From contig JAJZDN010000001.1 in NCBI GenBank assembly GCA_021805985.1, positions 62,001 to 126,000 of the forward strand: DNA of 64,000 nucleotides, written 5' to 3'. The stretch comes from Planctomycetota bacterium (lineage in GTDB: Bacteria; Planctomycetota; Phycisphaerae; WQYP01). Of the stretch, positions 33,919 through 42,175 are shown piece after piece. Position 1 is the first letter of the stretch. Every line of letters starts with the position of its first letter. The notes beneath the pieces are model-generated. The model made no database searches. It saw only the letters and a program-made list of their open reading frames with translations, and was not told where the DNA came from. The translations under genes and the position numbers were made by a program.

Positions 33919-34326
33919 TCACAACATTCCGGCAAACATTTCCTCGGTGGCAATTACCGGCGGCCCGCTGGTAAACAGGCCGTCGACAAAAACAATTTCG
34001 GAATTGCCTTTCGGCAAAATCGCCAGCATGCGTACGTGGCCGATGCCGGTATTATAAAAGCAGTGGGGCGTGGTGGCCGGAATGGTTACGGTAGTGCCCG
34101 CGAAAACGGGCCGCGGCTCCTGCCCGACAAACAAAGTCCCTTCCCCCTCCAGAAACACCAGCACCTCATCACAATCATGGTAATGCGGTGGGCAGTGCCC
34201 GCAGGCTTCATAGTGCTCTTCCAGAACTGTACAATTAGCTGATCCATTCTCGGATGATGCCAATGCGCGAACTTTGCCCAGGCGTTGCTTTTCTTCCAAT
34301 TGCTTAAGAATTTCCTGCGCTTCCAT
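33919..34326 (-). CDS. Single-domain cupin protein
   Basis: A 135-aa cupin. HCPPHYHDCDEVLVFLEGEGTLFVG matches cupin motif 1 (His-x-His ... Glu ... Gly) and GTTVTIPATTPHCFYNTG matches motif 2, so a metal site is complete. The first 25 residues are a charged helix. GGAGGT lies nine bases before the ATG. Small cupins of this kind can be sugar-binding, dioxygenase-like or regulatory, and nothing nearby fixes the role. Confidence 0.85.
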   Translation of the reverse strand: MEAQEILKQLEEKQRLGKVRALASSENGSANCTVLEEHYEACGHCPPHYHDCDEVLVFLEGEGTLFVGQEPRPVFAGTTVTIPATTPHCFYNTGIGHVRMLAILPKGNSEIVFVDGLFTSGPPVIATEEMFAGML

Positions 34327-34400
34327 AAATAAATGACCTCCGTTAACACAAATCGGACCAAACGTTACTTTTCACCAGCCCGGAACGGTACAAACTATCA

Positions 34401-34425
34401 GGGAATCCTGTTTGATAAGATTCCC
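34401..34425. promoter_or_regulatory. Inverted repeat GGGAATC-N11-GATTCCC upstream of tpx
   Basis: Seven-base arms (34401-34407 and 34419-34425) flank an 11-base centre in the spacer between the divergent cupin and thiol peroxidase genes. A TATAAT lies ten or so bases further right (about 34437). It could be an operator shared by both genes or a transcript hairpin. Confidence 0.4.
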
Positions 34426-34521
34426 CAAACGGGCTGTTATAATCTTCGGCATAATGGCGCGGGGAGTTTATCTTAATTGCAGGGGAGATGATTATGGGAT
34501 GTTTTAATGATCGTCATGGTC

Positions 34522-34527
34522 TATAAT
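34522..34527 (+). promoter_or_regulatory. TATAAT -10 element ahead of the thiol peroxidase gene
   Basis: A perfect TATAAT stands about 47 bases before the tpx ATG; the -35 side is poor. A second TATAAT occurs near 34437. Likely sigma-70-type promoter, by similarity to consensus only. Confidence 0.4.
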
Positions 34528-34573
34528 ACGCGTCGGTACCCGCAATCGCTGCTCAATTTTCAGGAGTAACATA

Positions 34574-35176
34574 ATGAAAATCGTCCAACGCTTTCTTGTC
34601 GCGTCAATGTCCGTATTACTGCTGACTCTCGCCGGATGTGCCGTTGCCCCGCCGGTCCAGCGCAAGGGGCTTGTAACGCTTAACGGCCAGCCGATGACAT
34701 TACTCGGTAATACGGTGCATGTGGGGGAAAAGGCTCCGGTATTCAAGGCGGTAGCCAACAATATGACCGTATTTCATTTTCAACCCGGCCACGGCAAAGT
34801 GTGGATCTTGTCCAGCGTTCCTTCGCTGGATACTCCGGTATGCAGCTTGGAAACCCGGCACTTTAATTTAGTAGCCTCTACGCTGGGGAAGAATGTGGGA
34901 ATTATCACCATCAGTATGGACCTGCCATTTGCGCAAAAACGCTGGTGCGGTGATAAAGGCATCCAACATATTATGACCGTTTCCGACTACCGCTTTCATA
35001 GCTTCGCCAAGGCGTATGGCGTGCTGATGAAACAAAATGGCTTGCTGGCACGCCAGGTGGTTGTGGTCGGAAAGAACGGAAAAATTATCTACATACAATT
35101 GGTGCCCAATATCGCTCATCCGCCGCATTACGCCCCCGTACTGGCCGCTGCGCGACAGGCCGCCGCAGCCCCTTGA
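34574..35176 (+). CDS. tpx: Thiol peroxidase (Tpx-type peroxiredoxin) as a lipoprotein
   Basis: A 200-aa atypical 2-Cys peroxiredoxin that reduces hydroperoxides. The N-terminus is a lipoprotein signal with lipobox LAGC (Cys22), so the enzyme should be anchored in an envelope membrane. The Tpx domain starts LVTLNGQPMTLLGNTVHVGEKAPVF. The peroxidatic Cys90 is in SSVPSLDTPVCSLET and the resolving Cys125 in KRWCGDKGI, a spacing close to that of E. coli Tpx. CAGGAG lies before the ATG. Tpx proteins usually lack a lipobox, so the envelope location is notable. Confidence 0.92.
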   Translation: MKIVQRFLVASMSVLLLTLAGCAVAPPVQRKGLVTLNGQPMTLLGNTVHVGEKAPVFKAVANNMTVFHFQPGHGKVWILSSVPSLDTPVCSLETRHFNLVASTLGKNVGIITISMDLPFAQKRWCGDKGIQHIMTVSDYRFHSFAKAYGVLMKQNGLLARQVVVVGKNGKIIYIQLVPNIAHPPHYAPVLAAARQAAAAP

Positions 35177-35275
35177 CACCCTGATCGGAAAGGCTCGCGG
35201 CCCCGGCCTGAAAGTTCACCCACGAGAATATGCCCAGCGCGGTTGCTAGGATATTTCATCCGGAAGTATTGCTGC

Positions 35276-35300
35276 TCCTGCGAATTCGGTAAAATGTGGC
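35276..35300 (+). repeat. Copy of the 3' end of the downstream glycosidase gene (remnant)
   Basis: These 25 bases differ at two positions from 38386-38410, which spans the last codons (ILRIR), the stop and eight bases after the big glycosidase gene. Read in frame here they give LLLLRIR-stop. This looks like the last trace of a deleted tandem paralogue. Confidence 0.6.
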
Positions 35301-35378
35301 TTGAGAAGTTGCGGGCGGGTTACCCGCTTAAGTCTGCGGGGTATTTCAATGGTGTGTTGCTTACTCTTGGAGCGTTGA

Positions 35379-38300
35379 GTGCGAATATCTCAATTAAGCG
35401 GAATATTTATGAATAGGGCCGTGAGGCCCGGGAACATATCAAACATTTATTCCGCACCGGCATGTGGATGTTTGGATGGGCGGTGTGCGAGACATGCGAT
35501 TCATTGGCAATGCCTGAAAAAAACTATACTAACGATGCTCGTGCTTGTTCTTACGCTTGGCGTGGGGTGGCCAGTGTTCGCAGCCCCGCTGATGCAAGTC
35601 ACCGGCCCCAATCTTGCACTCAATGGCAGCTTTGAAAAGCTCAACCTGGCTGGCAACCATTTTCCGGTTGGGTGGACTGCCGGAGCGGCGGGGGGTACTT
35701 CGGTGACCATCACGAAAACTGCGTACTCCGGCAGCCTGGCGGTGGAAATGAAAGCCACCGCTCCTGTGCCCTGCCTGATGAACTCGCGGGTTATCCCGGT
35801 TCGGGAAGGGCGAGTAACGTTTTGGTTTCGTGCGCTTTTCTCAACCGTGGCGGGAAAGAATCTTGCTTTCTATATCATGGGGGTAAATGCGGCGGGCGTT
35901 AAGTCTGCCCCCCGTGTCGCATACGTCGTTCCGGCGGCCGATGTCGGTGATGGGCGGTGGCACAAAGGCACCCTGCAATTTGATTACCGCAATGAGCCGG
36001 AAATCAAGGGGATCGTTCTGGCTCCGCGGATTAATGAAGACGCTGCGCGGGGCAAGGGCACCTGGATCGTGGATGATGTGGACCTGCGCCGGGGCCGGCG
36101 TCCCGCCGACATTCAGGTCTCCGCCTTCTGGACGCCAACTCCTCTGCTTTTGGTAGGACGGCCCGCCACACTGGGCGTACAAATTACCAATATCGGGGAA
36201 TTGCGTTCCGGGGCAACTACCGTCAAACTCACGCCCCCGGCTGGCACCGGGTTGGCACCGGGATTTCCCTCCGTGATCCATATCGGGCCGCTCGCCAGTG
36301 AGCAATCCGGGCGCGGCAAATGGCGCGTTACCGCGGGCCGGCCAATGAACGCGACTTTCCATATCGTTGCTGAAATGGCGGGCCGCACCGTGCAGGCGAC
36401 CCGCCGGATTCTATTTGTTTCGCATCAGAGCCGTCGTTACCTGTATACCGGCCCCCACGGAAACTGGGAACACTATCCCGCGCTAAAAACGCTGCAGCAA
36501 GGCGACCACGCTCCCCTTCGCCCGCTTCATTTTCTAACCTCGGCACAATTGCCCGACAGCCCCTTTGGCATGAATTGTATGCTGCCGCGCGCGCACAATA
36601 TGGAGACCATCTTCGCGCCGCGTTTTCTCATTGACGGCAATCCGCACACCTACTGGGCTGGCGAGGCACAAGATGCCGCGATGCCCGGGCCGCCCGATTG
36701 GGTGGTGATACGCCTTCCGCATAGTGTGAAGGTGGATGCGGTCGGCTTGACGCCCTACTGGCACGGCCAAGGTTTTCCGGTTGATTTCCAGATTGCGGCG
36801 GCGTCCAAGCGTGGCCCGTGGCGCACCGTGGTGAACAAGTACGCCTATCACTTGGCATCCGGGAAAGAGCAGCAGTCGGTGACGTTCAATTTCCCGGCGG
36901 TAACCGCGGATCGAATCCGCCTCAGGGTCACCCGGTTCTCCCAGGTTCCCGGTTTTTACGCCAGTACCAGCAATCCGTTTCAATGCCGTCTGGCCGAGAT
37001 CGTGGTGCTGAACACGCGCGGCCATAACGTGGCGCTGGCTTCGCGCGGTGCTCATGTGACCTGCTCCCCCACGTGGCATAGTTTCTTTTCGGATCGCCGC
37101 AACATCGCGAAAACTTTTCCCGAGTTATTCAAACTGGGCATCAAGTGGATACGCGTCGGGCAGTGGGGCGATCCAACCACCTGGAGCGCAGTGGAACGCG
37201 TGAAAGGCCACTACGCCATGGATCCGGCGACTGACGCGGCGATTACCGAGTGTGCCAAGCGCGGGATTCATGTTCTCTGCACGCTGGATTATGGCAATAC
37301 GCTCTACCAGCGAACCCCCTCGGACGGCGATCCCGGACCACTATGGCACCAGGGGGAGCCTCTTGACGGTAATGGGGGACCGACCACGCGGGCGGCGCGG
37401 CGCGGCTTTGTAAATTATGCCGGCTGGATGGCAAAACACTTCAAAGGTCGGATACCGGCCTATGAGATTTGGAACGAAGAAAACGGCGGCGCTTGGTACA
37501 GCCTTCCGCCCAATCCAGTCGCATACGGACGGTTGCTTCGTGATGCCGCGCGTCGGATTAAACATATTGATCCGCAGGCCAAGGTGGTCTTCGGCGGAAC
37601 GGTGTACGTGGCTCCGACTTATCTGAAGACGGCCTTGGCACAGGGTGCCGGACCTTATCTCAATGCGGTCGCCTTCCACCCCTACGGCGCGCCGAAACCC
37701 GAAGGCGCAGTGGGTGCCCTTGATGCGGTGGATGGTAAGCTAGTCCTAATCTCAGCGGCAAAATTGGGCTTCCACAACTATGATCAGGAGCTAGCCGGCT
37801 TGCGTCGCTGGATTGCGCCCTATTGCCCGAAAGCGCAGCTTTGGGCCGGTGAATGGGCCGTATTTGCACATCGACAGGGTATGGCCTACCCCGGCGTAAG
37901 CGAGCTGACCCAGGCCAAAATGTTGGCGCGGTTCTATGTCACTAACCTGTTTTATGGCGTTCACGCGCTTTGGTGGGCGTTCTATAACGGCGACAACGGC
38001 GATGCGGAATGGGGCATATTGCGTTCCACCGACATGAGCCGTATGCCTGCATTTTATACCGGCCAGGCGATATGCACCACGTTCAGTGGTGCCACGCCCG
38101 ACCCGCACGTGAAAGCTCAACTGCGTACGGCCGCGCCCGATAAGACGCTATGGACTTTTCGTGGTCGGCACGGCTCGCTGCTGCTGGCGGCCTACTCGGC
38201 AATCGCCACTGTACGGATGAAAGACCACGCGCCCGGTGTTCCGGGAACAATTGTCATCCACGGTATGCATCCTCACTTCGTTGAGGCGATCGATCCGCTA

Positions 38301-38402
38301 TACGGCAAGTCCCAACGCCTTGACTTCACGGACACCGCCGGCTCCGTGAAAATACGGGGGCTTATTATCCGAAATTATCCGCTGATCCTGCGGATTCGGT
38401 AA
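35379..38402 (+). CDS. Large secreted glycoside hydrolase-like protein (clan A type) with binding modules
   Basis: A 1007-aa exported protein. After a long N-terminal tail, a hydrophobic signal (TMLVLVLTLGVGWPVFA) ends near residue 68. LALNGSFEKLNLAGNHFPVGW begins a carbohydrate-binding-like beta-sandwich, a CARF/NEW-like domain follows, and a discoidin-like module spans about 380-550. A TIM barrel follows (KLGIKWIRVGQWGDP, GRIPAYEIWNEENGG, AQLWAGEWAVFAH). The Glu in WNEE is the likely acid/base and the Glu in AGEW the nucleophile, as in clan GH-A families such as GH39. The substrate is unknown. The GTG at 35379 has GGAG six bases upstream; an ATG at 35409 is the alternative. It stands alone next to a remnant paralogue end at 35276. 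Confidence 0.8.
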   Translation: MRISQLSGIFMNRAVRPGNISNIYSAPACGCLDGRCARHAIHWQCLKKTILTMLVLVLTLGVGWPVFAAPLMQVTGPNLALNGSFEKLNLAGNHFPVGWTAGAAGGTSVTITKTAYSGSLAVEMKATAPVPCLMNSRVIPVREGRVTFWFRALFSTVAGKNLAFYIMGVNAAGVKSAPRVAYVVPAADVGDGRWHKGTLQFDYRNEPEIKGIVLAPRINEDAARGKGTWIVDDVDLRRGRRPADIQVSAFWTPTPLLLVGRPATLGVQITNIGELRSGATTVKLTPPAGTGLAPGFPSVIHIGPLASEQSGRGKWRVTAGRPMNATFHIVAEMAGRTVQATRRILFVSHQSRRYLYTGPHGNWEHYPALKTLQQGDHAPLRPLHFLTSAQLPDSPFGMNCMLPRAHNMETIFAPRFLIDGNPHTYWAGEAQDAAMPGPPDWVVIRLPHSVKVDAVGLTPYWHGQGFPVDFQIAAASKRGPWRTVVNKYAYHLASGKEQQSVTFNFPAVTADRIRLRVTRFSQVPGFYASTSNPFQCRLAEIVVLNTRGHNVALASRGAHVTCSPTWHSFFSDRRNIAKTFPELFKLGIKWIRVGQWGDPTTWSAVERVKGHYAMDPATDAAITECAKRGIHVLCTLDYGNTLYQRTPSDGDPGPLWHQGEPLDGNGGPTTRAARRGFVNYAGWMAKHFKGRIPAYEIWNEENGGAWYSLPPNPVAYGRLLRDAARRIKHIDPQAKVVFGGTVYVAPTYLKTALAQGAGPYLNAVAFHPYGAPKPEGAVGALDAVDGKLVLISAAKLGFHNYDQELAGLRRWIAPYCPKAQLWAGEWAVFAHRQGMAYPGVSELTQAKMLARFYVTNLFYGVHALWWAFYNGDNGDAEWGILRSTDMSRMPAFYTGQAICTTFSGATPDPHVKAQLRTAAPDKTLWTFRGRHGSLLLAAYSAIATVRMKDHAPGVPGTIVIHGMHPHFVEAIDPLYGKSQRLDFTDTAGSVKIRGLIIRNYPLILRIR

Positions 38403-38410
38403 AATATGGC
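38386..38410 (+). repeat. Intact partner of the 25-bp repeat at 35276-35300
   Basis: This covers the 3' end of the glycosidase gene and its stop. The near-identical copy 3.1 kb upstream suggests a former tandem duplication of this gene. Confidence 0.6.
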
Positions 38411-38446
38411 AGGATAGAGCCTGGCACAGTGGGTTGACTAAGCTAT

Positions 38447-38850
38447 ATGCAACCTTCAGCCTCCAGCGGTAAGTATCGGGCAGCGGACTCGAAGAAATTT
38501 ATCGATCGGTTGTCGCGAAGACTTGTCATATGGACATGGTATCAAACCGCGATGCAACCTGCTAAAATTACGCGGCTTGCCGTACGCTACTCCAATCGGC
38601 TGGACCTGCCGGTGCCATTTTTGGGGATTTTAAGGACTATCTTCGCGCCACGCCGGAGATAGGCAATGGTTTGCCGTCCGCGGGTAGCGGCTTTATTATC
38701 CAGTTGCAAATTCCTTTGATGCCAATGGCAAGCGGTCAATTTTTTGCAGGACAGCCCGGCGTTCCCTATGTATACGTGCAAAAGCATCTGATGAGCATTT
38801 CTCAATCAGTCCGGCAATTCACCGAATCGCTGGAGTTGACCAAGGCATAA
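38447..38850 (+). pseudogene. Frameshifted fragment resembling TIGR04255-family protein
   Basis: The first frame (from 38447) encodes MQPAKITRLAVRYSNRLDLPVPF, which resembles the RlxLRYINRIxLP core of TIGR04255 proteins. It then stops soon after a run of five T and four G near 38625. A different frame continues GDFKDYLRATPEIGNGLPSAGSGF and QFTESLELTKA to a TAA at 38848. A one-base slip at the T/G run explains the break. The N-terminal half is missing. It is the first element of a three-part module, with the next ORF starting directly after its stop (TAAATG). The family call is by motif memory. Confidence 0.55.
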
Positions 38851-39129
38851 ATGCTGGCTCCCATCAACATGAGATCCTCCGCATATGGAGTAAGGTGTCC
38901 GACCTCACATACAAATTTGCATCAAGATGACGACACACAAATTTATTTCGCCGCAGCCAGCTTAGCGATGCGCGAACTCGCCGAACAGCACGGCGTGGAT
39001 TTTGACGGCCTGCTGACAGATGCCTCAGAACACTTCCGCCAACCCAGCGTCAAGCCTGCCCTCCCGCGGCTGACAGACGACATTATCAAGGAACTTGTCG
39101 AAGATGATAACCAGTCGCTTGATGGATAA
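38851..39129 (+). CDS. Small hypothetical protein preceding Fic remnant
   Basis: A 92-aa ORF whose second half, FAAASLAMRELAEQHGVDFDGLLTDASEHFRQP followed by TDDIIKELVEDDNQSL, is charged and helical. Its start abuts the stop of the TIGR04255-like fragment and its end overlaps the Fic start by eight bases, as in toxin-antitoxin-like pairs. It may be the partner of the Fic protein. The first 30 residues look non-native, so the true start may be further in. No family recognised. Confidence 0.5.
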   Translation: MLAPINMRSSAYGVRCPTSHTNLHQDDDTQIYFAAASLAMRELAEQHGVDFDGLLTDASEHFRQPSVKPALPRLTDDIIKELVEDDNQSLDG

Positions 39130-39765
39130 ATGTCCGCCATGGTCTTCCGACGGTCCCGATCCTCGCGACGGCGATTTCCGGCAATCGTGTGTCAACGCCT
39201 ATCATGCGGCGCAGGGGTGCGCAGCGGCAAAAATTATTAACTCGCAGCATTGCGGCATCTGGCACAAAATAATGTTCAAATTGCATGTCCCATTGGCCTA
39301 TTATGCCGGCAATTTTCGCCAGATGAATCCTTTATGGCCACGCCTGCAGGTGAACGTACAGGTCGAGGGAATCCAGGGCGAATCTCCAGATCGCGTCGGC
39401 GACGAAATTGAACGGCTTTTCGAATCTGTGCATCGGCAGATGGCATCCATGGAGATCCGATGGCCGGAGTTAACGCCGAAGGAGCGGACTCTACGCTTGG
39501 CTGTGATACTGGGGCACATGGTGGGGCGATTTATACAGATTCATCCATTCATCAACGGAAATAGCCTAACATCACGGTTGCTTTGGGCCTGAGGGTTGAT
39601 GCGTTTCGAAGTGCCCCCTCAGACACGCGTGCGCCCGCATCCGGAAGACCCAACATATGATTTTATTATGTCCAGGCAATGCGGGGTGACTTTAGCCACG
39701 TTTCACTGTTCGTTCGCAATCACTTGGTGGCAAATCCACCCCGAATAAAAGCATCCGAGGACTGA
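39122..39765 (+). pseudogene. Fic/DOC-family protein, broken by a stop and a frameshift
   Basis: From the ATG at 39122 the frame reads MDKCPPWSSDGPDPRDGDFRQ, LAYYAGNFRQMNPLWP and then FIQIHPFINGNSLTSRLLWA before a TGA at 39590. The Fic motif HPFx(D/E/N)GNGRxxR is recognisable, but the G-R of GNGR is replaced by S-L. After the TGA the same frame continues GLMRFEVPPQTRVRPHPEDPTY, as expected for a Fic protein in which TGG (Trp) mutated to TGA. A second break near 39680 shifts to a frame reading GDFSHVSLFVRNHLVANPP and ending at 39763-39765. Fic proteins transfer AMP or similar groups; this one should be inactive. Confidence 0.8.
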
Positions 39766-39884
39766 GGCTTGAGAATCCCAAGAGGAACCTTCTGGTCCAT
39801 TCCGGCGGCTGTGGCGAGGCAACGTCCGTGATAACGTTGTTTGAACCTGTCACCGCTTTGCTTTTTTATCAGGGGTGCTGGCTT

Positions 39885-40400
39885 TTACCGCACTTCATCG
39901 GAACTATAAATCCATTTACGCTGCCCGGACTGCATCGGGAGTTCAACGGCAAAGCAGGGGGCGTGCAGATTCTTAGCGGGATTATTGAGAAAATGTATCA
40001 CATGGCCGAACCCATCGCGTACGCAAACCATTCCCCGCATCTTCCCACCTCCAGGCATGGAAATCCAGCCCATGGTCGTGAGTTTCGGCCGCAGATAAAT
40101 CAGTAAATGCGGGCTGTTATTCCAGTGCCCCTGTGCATTGCGACTGGCATAAAACCGCTGATAAGCCACAAGAAAACTGTAAATGCTGGAGTGCCCCGGC
40201 CGCAACTTGGGCATGGGGCCGCCAAATTCCTGATATTGTTGAAATGCCACTTGCAGAGATGCCAGCGTAATGCGGGTATTGGTCATCGCATCGGTGCGCT
40301 TTTGCTCGGTGTGGCTCCAGGATATGACACCGATGATAATAATCACCGCAGCCAGAATGACCGGCAATTCAGACCGATTAATGCCAATGCGTTTTGCCAT
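39885..40400 (-). CDS. Pilin/pseudopilin-like exported protein, hypothetical
   Basis: A 171-aa protein starting MAKRIGINRSELPVILAAVIIIIGVISW, a short basic head followed directly by a hydrophobic helix, then a polar domain. This layout resembles type IV pilin-like or type II secretion pseudopilins of Planctomycetota, but the G-F-T-L-x-E prepilin cleavage motif is absent (only a lone Ser-Glu is at the right place). AGGAGA lies six bases before the ATG at 40400; the start five codons earlier is rejected. The function is unknown. Confidence 0.65.
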   Translation of the reverse strand: MAKRIGINRSELPVILAAVIIIIGVISWSHTEQKRTDAMTNTRITLASLQVAFQQYQEFGGPMPKLRPGHSSIYSFLVAYQRFYASRNAQGHWNNSPHLLIYLRPKLTTMGWISMPGGGKMRGMVCVRDGFGHVIHFLNNPAKNLHAPCFAVELPMQSGQRKWIYSSDEVR

Positions 40401-40603
40401 AAAAACTCTCCTCATCTCACTATTCTTCCGACCCGATTAACAATGGACACCGGGCTATGAGATGATACTAGCACATCGTTTTAACGAAAGGAAGAAAAAA
40501 CTTTAATATTTTTTTACCGGCCAGAATAAATCAAAGTGTCCGGAAAAAGGGGCTTTTATGGAAAAATACTGGGCACGGTCTGGACGGAACCGTTTTGTTA
40601 CCG

Positions 40604-41977
40604 CTAACGGGTGCCACTAATGCGCTGTACCCGGGCGATGAGTTCCTGAGCGGTTTTTTCATCCGCGGCTTCGGCGATTACCCGGGCGATGGGTTCAGTG
40701 TTGCTCGGGCGCACATGCACCCAGCCTTCCGGCCAGTCGATGCGAACACCATCCTGTAAATCCAATTTTTGATCGGAGAATTCCACCTTCACTTTTTCCA
40801 CCAATTCATCGGCATCCGCTCGCGTGGCGGAAAATTTGGTTTTAATCATGGCGTACCGGGGAATAGCATTGACGAGTTGGGAGAGCGTTTTCCCGGTGCG
40901 GTTCATAAGTTCGAGAATAAGCGTCATGCCGATCAACGAATCACGAATCAGCCCAATGCGGGGATCAATAACACCGCCGTTACCCTCTCCCCCGATCACA
41001 GCCTGATGTTCCATCATGGCCGCCGCCACATTGGCCTCTCCCACCGGCGTGCGAATGACGGTGGAATGGAATTTGGCGGCGATATCATCGACCATTCGGC
41101 TGGTGGAAAGATTGCAGACAATTACCCCGGGCTTGACCATTACCCGGCTTAAAGCCGCCAGCGCCAGCGTATACTCCTCACCGATGTACGTGCCGCATTC
41201 ATCCACCACCGCGAGGCGGTCGGCATCAGGGTCCTGGGCGAAGCCAACCGCGGCGCGATGGCGCGTTACCTGATGGCACAAGTCCGTGAGGTTTTCCCGA
41301 GTCGGTTCCGGCGGATGGGCAAAACGGCCCGTGGCCTGATTATTCACGTGCGCCAGCTCCACGCCGAGCTTACCTAGCAGCATGGGTGACGGTGCGCAGC
41401 CCGCGCCATTAATACTGTCGAGCACCACGCGGTACCGGTGGGTACTAATACCCTTGGCATCCACGAGTTGAAGGATGGCCTGAACATGATTGGCATGGGA
41501 GCGGCTGTCGGTGGTCAGTGATCCGATATGATCAATGGATTCCAGTTTCCATGACCGCGATTCATACATCTTGCGAAGCTGATAAATAATATCGCCCGAA
41601 TAAGCGATTCCGTCATGGGAAATAAATTTTATACCGTTATATTCCGGCGGATTATGGGATGCGGTAATGACCACCGCTGCATCGGATTTCAGAAATCGAC
41701 CCATCAGGGCAGCACTGGGCGTTGTAGTGATACCCAGATCCACAGCATGTACCCCTACCGACATCAGACCGGCGGAAAAAGCGGCTTGAATCATAGGCCC
41801 GGAAATACGTGAATCCCGACCGATGGCCACTTTCACCGGCGTAACGCTCTGGTCATCCAGGGCCGTCTGCTTTAACAATTCGCCGAACGCCTGACCTAAT
41901 TCCATGGCCACAGAGGGTGTTAGAGAATCCCCGATAATTCCCCGCACCCCCGACACACTGATAATCAGATCACTCAT
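40604..41977 (-). CDS. glmM: Phosphoglucosamine mutase / phosphomannomutase family
   Basis: A 457-aa alpha-D-phosphohexomutase. SVSGVRGIIGDSLTP opens the family, VVITASHNPPEYNGIKFIS holds the active phosphoserine, DPDADRLAVVDE is the metal-binding loop, GEGNGGVIDP selects the sugar and RPSNTEPIARVIAEA binds the phosphate. The GEGNGG sugar loop is closest to GlmM, which makes glucosamine-1-phosphate for peptidoglycan and LPS; a phosphomannomutase role cannot be excluded. The preceding gap holds no recognised terminator. Confidence 0.88.
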   Translation of the reverse strand: MSDLIISVSGVRGIIGDSLTPSVAMELGQAFGELLKQTALDDQSVTPVKVAIGRDSRISGPMIQAAFSAGLMSVGVHAVDLGITTTPSAALMGRFLKSDAAVVITASHNPPEYNGIKFISHDGIAYSGDIIYQLRKMYESRSWKLESIDHIGSLTTDSRSHANHVQAILQLVDAKGISTHRYRVVLDSINGAGCAPSPMLLGKLGVELAHVNNQATGRFAHPPEPTRENLTDLCHQVTRHRAAVGFAQDPDADRLAVVDECGTYIGEEYTLALAALSRVMVKPGVIVCNLSTSRMVDDIAAKFHSTVIRTPVGEANVAAAMMEHQAVIGGEGNGGVIDPRIGLIRDSLIGMTLILELMNRTGKTLSQLVNAIPRYAMIKTKFSATRADADELVEKVKVEFSDQKLDLQDGVRIDWPEGWVHVRPSNTEPIARVIAEAADEKTAQELIARVQRISGTR

Positions 41978-42175
41978 CGCTTAACCTTTGTATAAAGCAC
42001 CAGACAATTACAAAATGGCAGGATATACGCATGAATGTTCTTTGCAAGTGCGCAGGAGCCTTTCTGCCCAGCTTGCCGCGCGTAGTGTATCGGGGGCAAT
42101 TAAGGGGGCATCCGAGAGTCGATAGTCCTGACGGATTGGTTATAATTGAAGAAATGCAAAGACAGGTGTTGAATT

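Noticed and set aside
39828-40106. Plus-strand ORF opposite the pilin-like gene
   Set aside because: The minus-strand frame has a ribosome site, a signal-like helix and a full-length polar domain; the plus frame is a shadow.
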